Of a DNA stretch of 64,000 bases, positions 62,271-64,000 are shown piece after piece. This DNA comes from Pullichristensenella sp963930055 (GTDB lineage Bacteria; Bacillota; Clostridia; Christensenellales; Aristaeellaceae): the NCBI GenBank assembly GCA_963930055.1, contig CAWVKS010000001.1:194308-258307 (forward strand), written 5' to 3'. The notes below the pieces were generated by a model. The model was not told where the DNA came from. It did not search any database and worked only from the letters and a program-made list of their open reading frames with translations. Numbering within the stretch: the first letter of the stretch is position 1; every line of letters starts with the position of its first letter. The translations under genes were made by a program, and so were the position numbers.

Positions 62271-63296
62271 TTACCGCGCCTCCGCCATCAGCGCGCGTAT
62301 TTCTTCTTCCGTTTCTCCCTCGCGCAATTTGCGCAGGGCGACGATGTAGCGCCCGTCGTCGTCGTTGTAGCTGCACGTCACCAGCGTCAAAAGCTGGTCG
62401 CCGTACTCCACCTCCACGGGCACGTCGAATGCCGAGCGGCCGCGCAGTTTGAGCACGAACAGCTCAAAGGACGTTTCATCAAAGACGATCTGGCGCACGT
62501 CGAAGTAATGAGCGTCATTTTCGTCCATGGAAGCCTCGAACATGGCGAAAGGCACGTAGAGGGCGTTTTCGTAGAGCGTGTCAAAGCGCACCACGGCGTT
62601 TTCCAGCAAAAACTCCCGCTCTCCGAACGAAGAAAGCTCGCCGAACATGGTGCCGTTGCGCATGTTGTGGCCGTAAACGATGAGGTTCTCGTCATCCAGC
62701 CGGTTCGCGCCGTCCAGGAACAGCGCCCCTTCGCGCGCTTCCTCCCCGGAATAGGCATGCGTGAGGTAGTATTCGTTGTCGTTTTCGCGCTGCACAACGG
62801 GCAGGTCGACGGTATTTCCGATCATCAGGTAGCCCACTGTGTCCGGGTTGTAGCGCAAAAGCTCGGCAAAGCTCTCCTGCGGCGGCGGATCCGTGGGCAG
62901 GGCGTAGACGATGGTGTTTTCATTCGGCGTCGGCAACGGCACATCCACCACCAGCGGTTCCGGCTCCGGCGTTTCGGCGGGCGTGGGGGAAGGCGCCGGG
63001 GAAGCCGTCGGCGAGGGAAAGACGGTAGCCGTGGGAAAGACAGTAGCGGTGGGGGAAGCCGTAGCCGCGGGGGAAGCCGTGGCCGCGGGCGTCCCCGCCT
63101 CCAGCGGCGCGGGGGAATACATGGCGCGATACGCCTCGCCCTCCCGCCGCACGCGGTTTTGGTCGATAAAATAGCCGGCCACATAGGCGGCGCAGGCGAG
63201 TATGATGAGCGCGCAGGCCAGGCAGAACAGCCGGTGCCGCCGGGCGCGCGGGGAAGGGTCGCCCCACATCAGGAGCGCCTTGAGGCGTTTGCGCAT
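62271..63296 (-). CDS. Class B sortase with Pro/Thr/Ser linker
   Basis: This 341-residue transpeptidase should join surface proteins to the wall or to each other. It has an N-terminal membrane helix (about 25-45), a low-complexity linker (about 60-115) of repeated TASPTATVFP-like units, and the sortase domain with catalytic His in YGHNMRNGTMFGEL near 208-221, Cys in LTLVTCSYNDDDGR near 302-315, and Arg closely after it. The Cys context (TLVTCSY) and the sequence order fit class B. The substrate motif is unknown; no LPxTG or NPQTN-type protein is recognised in the window. GGAGGACGCGGC precedes ATG 63296. Confidence 0.92.
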   Translation of the reverse strand: MRKRLKALLMWGDPSPRARRHRLFCLACALIILACAAYVAGYFIDQNRVRREGEAYRAMYSPAPLEAGTPAATASPAATASPTATVFPTATVFPSPTASPAPSPTPAETPEPEPLVVDVPLPTPNENTIVYALPTDPPPQESFAELLRYNPDTVGYLMIGNTVDLPVVQRENDNEYYLTHAYSGEEAREGALFLDGANRLDDENLIVYGHNMRNGTMFGELSSFGEREFLLENAVVRFDTLYENALYVPFAMFEASMDENDAHYFDVRQIVFDETSFELFVLKLRGRSAFDVPVEVEYGDQLLTLVTCSYNDDDGRYIVALRKLREGETEEEIRALMAEAR

Positions 63297-63325
63297 GCCG
63301 CGTCCTCCGATCCTTTTGTTCCTCT

Positions 63326-63354
63326 ATTATAAGCCCTGCGCGCCGGGATTGCAA
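63326..63354 (-). promoter_or_regulatory. Promoter of the sortase gene
   Basis: TTGCAA (63349-63354) and TATAAT (63326-63331) are separated by 17 bases on the minus strand. Confidence 0.78.
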
Positions 63355-63365
63355 GCGCGGCGCGC

Positions 63366-63394
63366 GCATACCGCCCTGCCCGGCCTCATATGCT
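63366..63394 (+). promoter_or_regulatory. Possible sigma-E-type sporulation promoter of spoIVA
   Basis: GCATACC (63366-63372), a 14-base spacer and CATATGCT (63387-63394) resemble the sigma-E pattern G-ATA-- and CATA-A-T. The match is partial; known control of spoIVA by sigma-E in Bacillus makes it plausible. Confidence 0.4.
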
Positions 63395-63427
63395 CAAAAC
63401 AGCAAATCATGGTGGGAGGCGCGTTCC

Positions 63428-64000
63428 ATGGATCAAAGCACATTGTATCGGGACATCGCCGGTCGATGCGAGGGAGATATCTACCTGGGCGTCGTCGGCC
63501 CCGTGCGCACCGGCAAGTCGACGTTCATCAAGCGCTTCATGGAGCTGCTTGTGCTTCCGAACCTGTCCGGCGAGCATCGCCGCGAGCGGGCGCAGGACGA
63601 ACTGCCCCAGAGCGGCGCGGGCCGGACGATCATGACCACGCAGCCGAAATTCGTGCCCAACGAGGCCGTGGAGATACAACTGCGCGACGGGGCCAACTTC
63701 CGCGTGCGGCTGGTGGATTGCGTGGGCTACCTCATCGACGGCGTATTGGGCCTGGACGAGGATGGGCAGACGCGCATGGTGCGCACGCCCTGGTTCGACC
63801 ATGACATACCCTTCGAGCAGGCCGCGGAGCTGGGCACCCGCAAGGTCATCCGCGAGCACTCGACCATCGGCGTGGTGGTGCTCACCGACGGCAGCATCAC
63901 CGATATTCCCCGCTCCGCCTATCTGGAGGCTGAGGAGCGCGTCATCGGGGAGCTCAAGGCGCTGGAAAAGCCCTTTGTGGTGCTGCTCAACTCCACGCAT
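63428..64000 (+). CDS. spoIVA: Stage IV sporulation protein A (5' part, truncated by window end)
   Basis: SpoIVA is the ATPase that polymerises on the forespore surface as the base of the spore coat. The first 191 residues are visible: DIYLGVVGPVRTGKSTFIKR near 17-36 contains the Walker A loop. TIMTTQPKFVPNEA near 68-81, the VDCVGYLIDGVLG segment near 98-110, PWFDHDIPFEQAAELGTRKV near 121-140 and VVLTDGSITDI near 151-161 follow, all hallmarks of the family. ATG 63428 has GGGAGGCGCG upstream. The frame stays open to the last base, so the gene continues beyond the window. Confidence 0.96.
   Translation, partial: MDQSTLYRDIAGRCEGDIYLGVVGPVRTGKSTFIKRFMELLVLPNLSGEHRRERAQDELPQSGAGRTIMTTQPKFVPNEAVEIQLRDGANFRVRLVDCVGYLIDGVLGLDEDGQTRMVRTPWFDHDIPFEQAAELGTRKVIREHSTIGVVVLTDGSITDIPRSAYLEAEERVIGELKALEKPFVVLLNSTH

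Overview
The window looks like a stretch of chromosome from a GC-rich, spore-forming member of the Clostridia. This rests on two T-box leaders (serS, thrS), HPr kinase, SpoIIP and SpoIVA, a HelD-type RNA polymerase factor and a small SRP RNA, together with strongly G/C-biased third codon positions from about 7060 onward. No species can be named from sequence alone.

Positions 1-7056 are the right-hand end of an AT-richer genomic island. It carries a type I restriction-modification locus (hsdM tail, hsdS, hsdR), a convergent hipBA-type toxin-antitoxin pair with its own promoter and repeated operators, and a small mobile-element-type protein. The island ends at 7012-7056 in the 3' half of a tRNA-Pro(CGG), followed by that tRNA's terminator. 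This is the expected signature of site-specific integration into a tRNA gene.

Positions 7060-33354 hold mostly housekeeping genes: a membrane diguanylate cyclase with a possible attenuator leader, a 400-bp MITE-like repeat, an L,D-transpeptidase, a Nudix hydrolase, serS with T-box, ispE, SRP RNA, a frameshifted RCC1-repeat gene, a ferritin-like protein, MATE, pepT, an operon HAD-hprK-ROK kinase-DUF1846, DUF1614-spoIIP, MFS, and helD followed by two flavoproteins. Positions 33366-40559 form the cell-elongation operon maf-mreBCD-PBP2-rodA. Then come thrS with T-box, VanZ/HTH/DUF2975 and an SDR.

Positions 45009-62220 are one long co-directional cluster and the most unusual part of the window. 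It encodes a Pro/Thr-rich secreted protein, a HlyD-like adaptor, four tandem paralogues in which an N-terminal propeller-like domain is fused to an ABC solute-binding domain, two CUT1-type sugar permeases without an ATPase, a second HlyD-like adaptor, and an orphan MacB/FtsX-like membrane protein. A class B sortase lies just beyond on the opposite strand. The window ends inside spoIVA. The permeases probably borrow a shared ATPase from elsewhere in the genome. The four secreted binding proteins may present different ligands to one channel or act as envelope sensors; their function is not known from the sequence.
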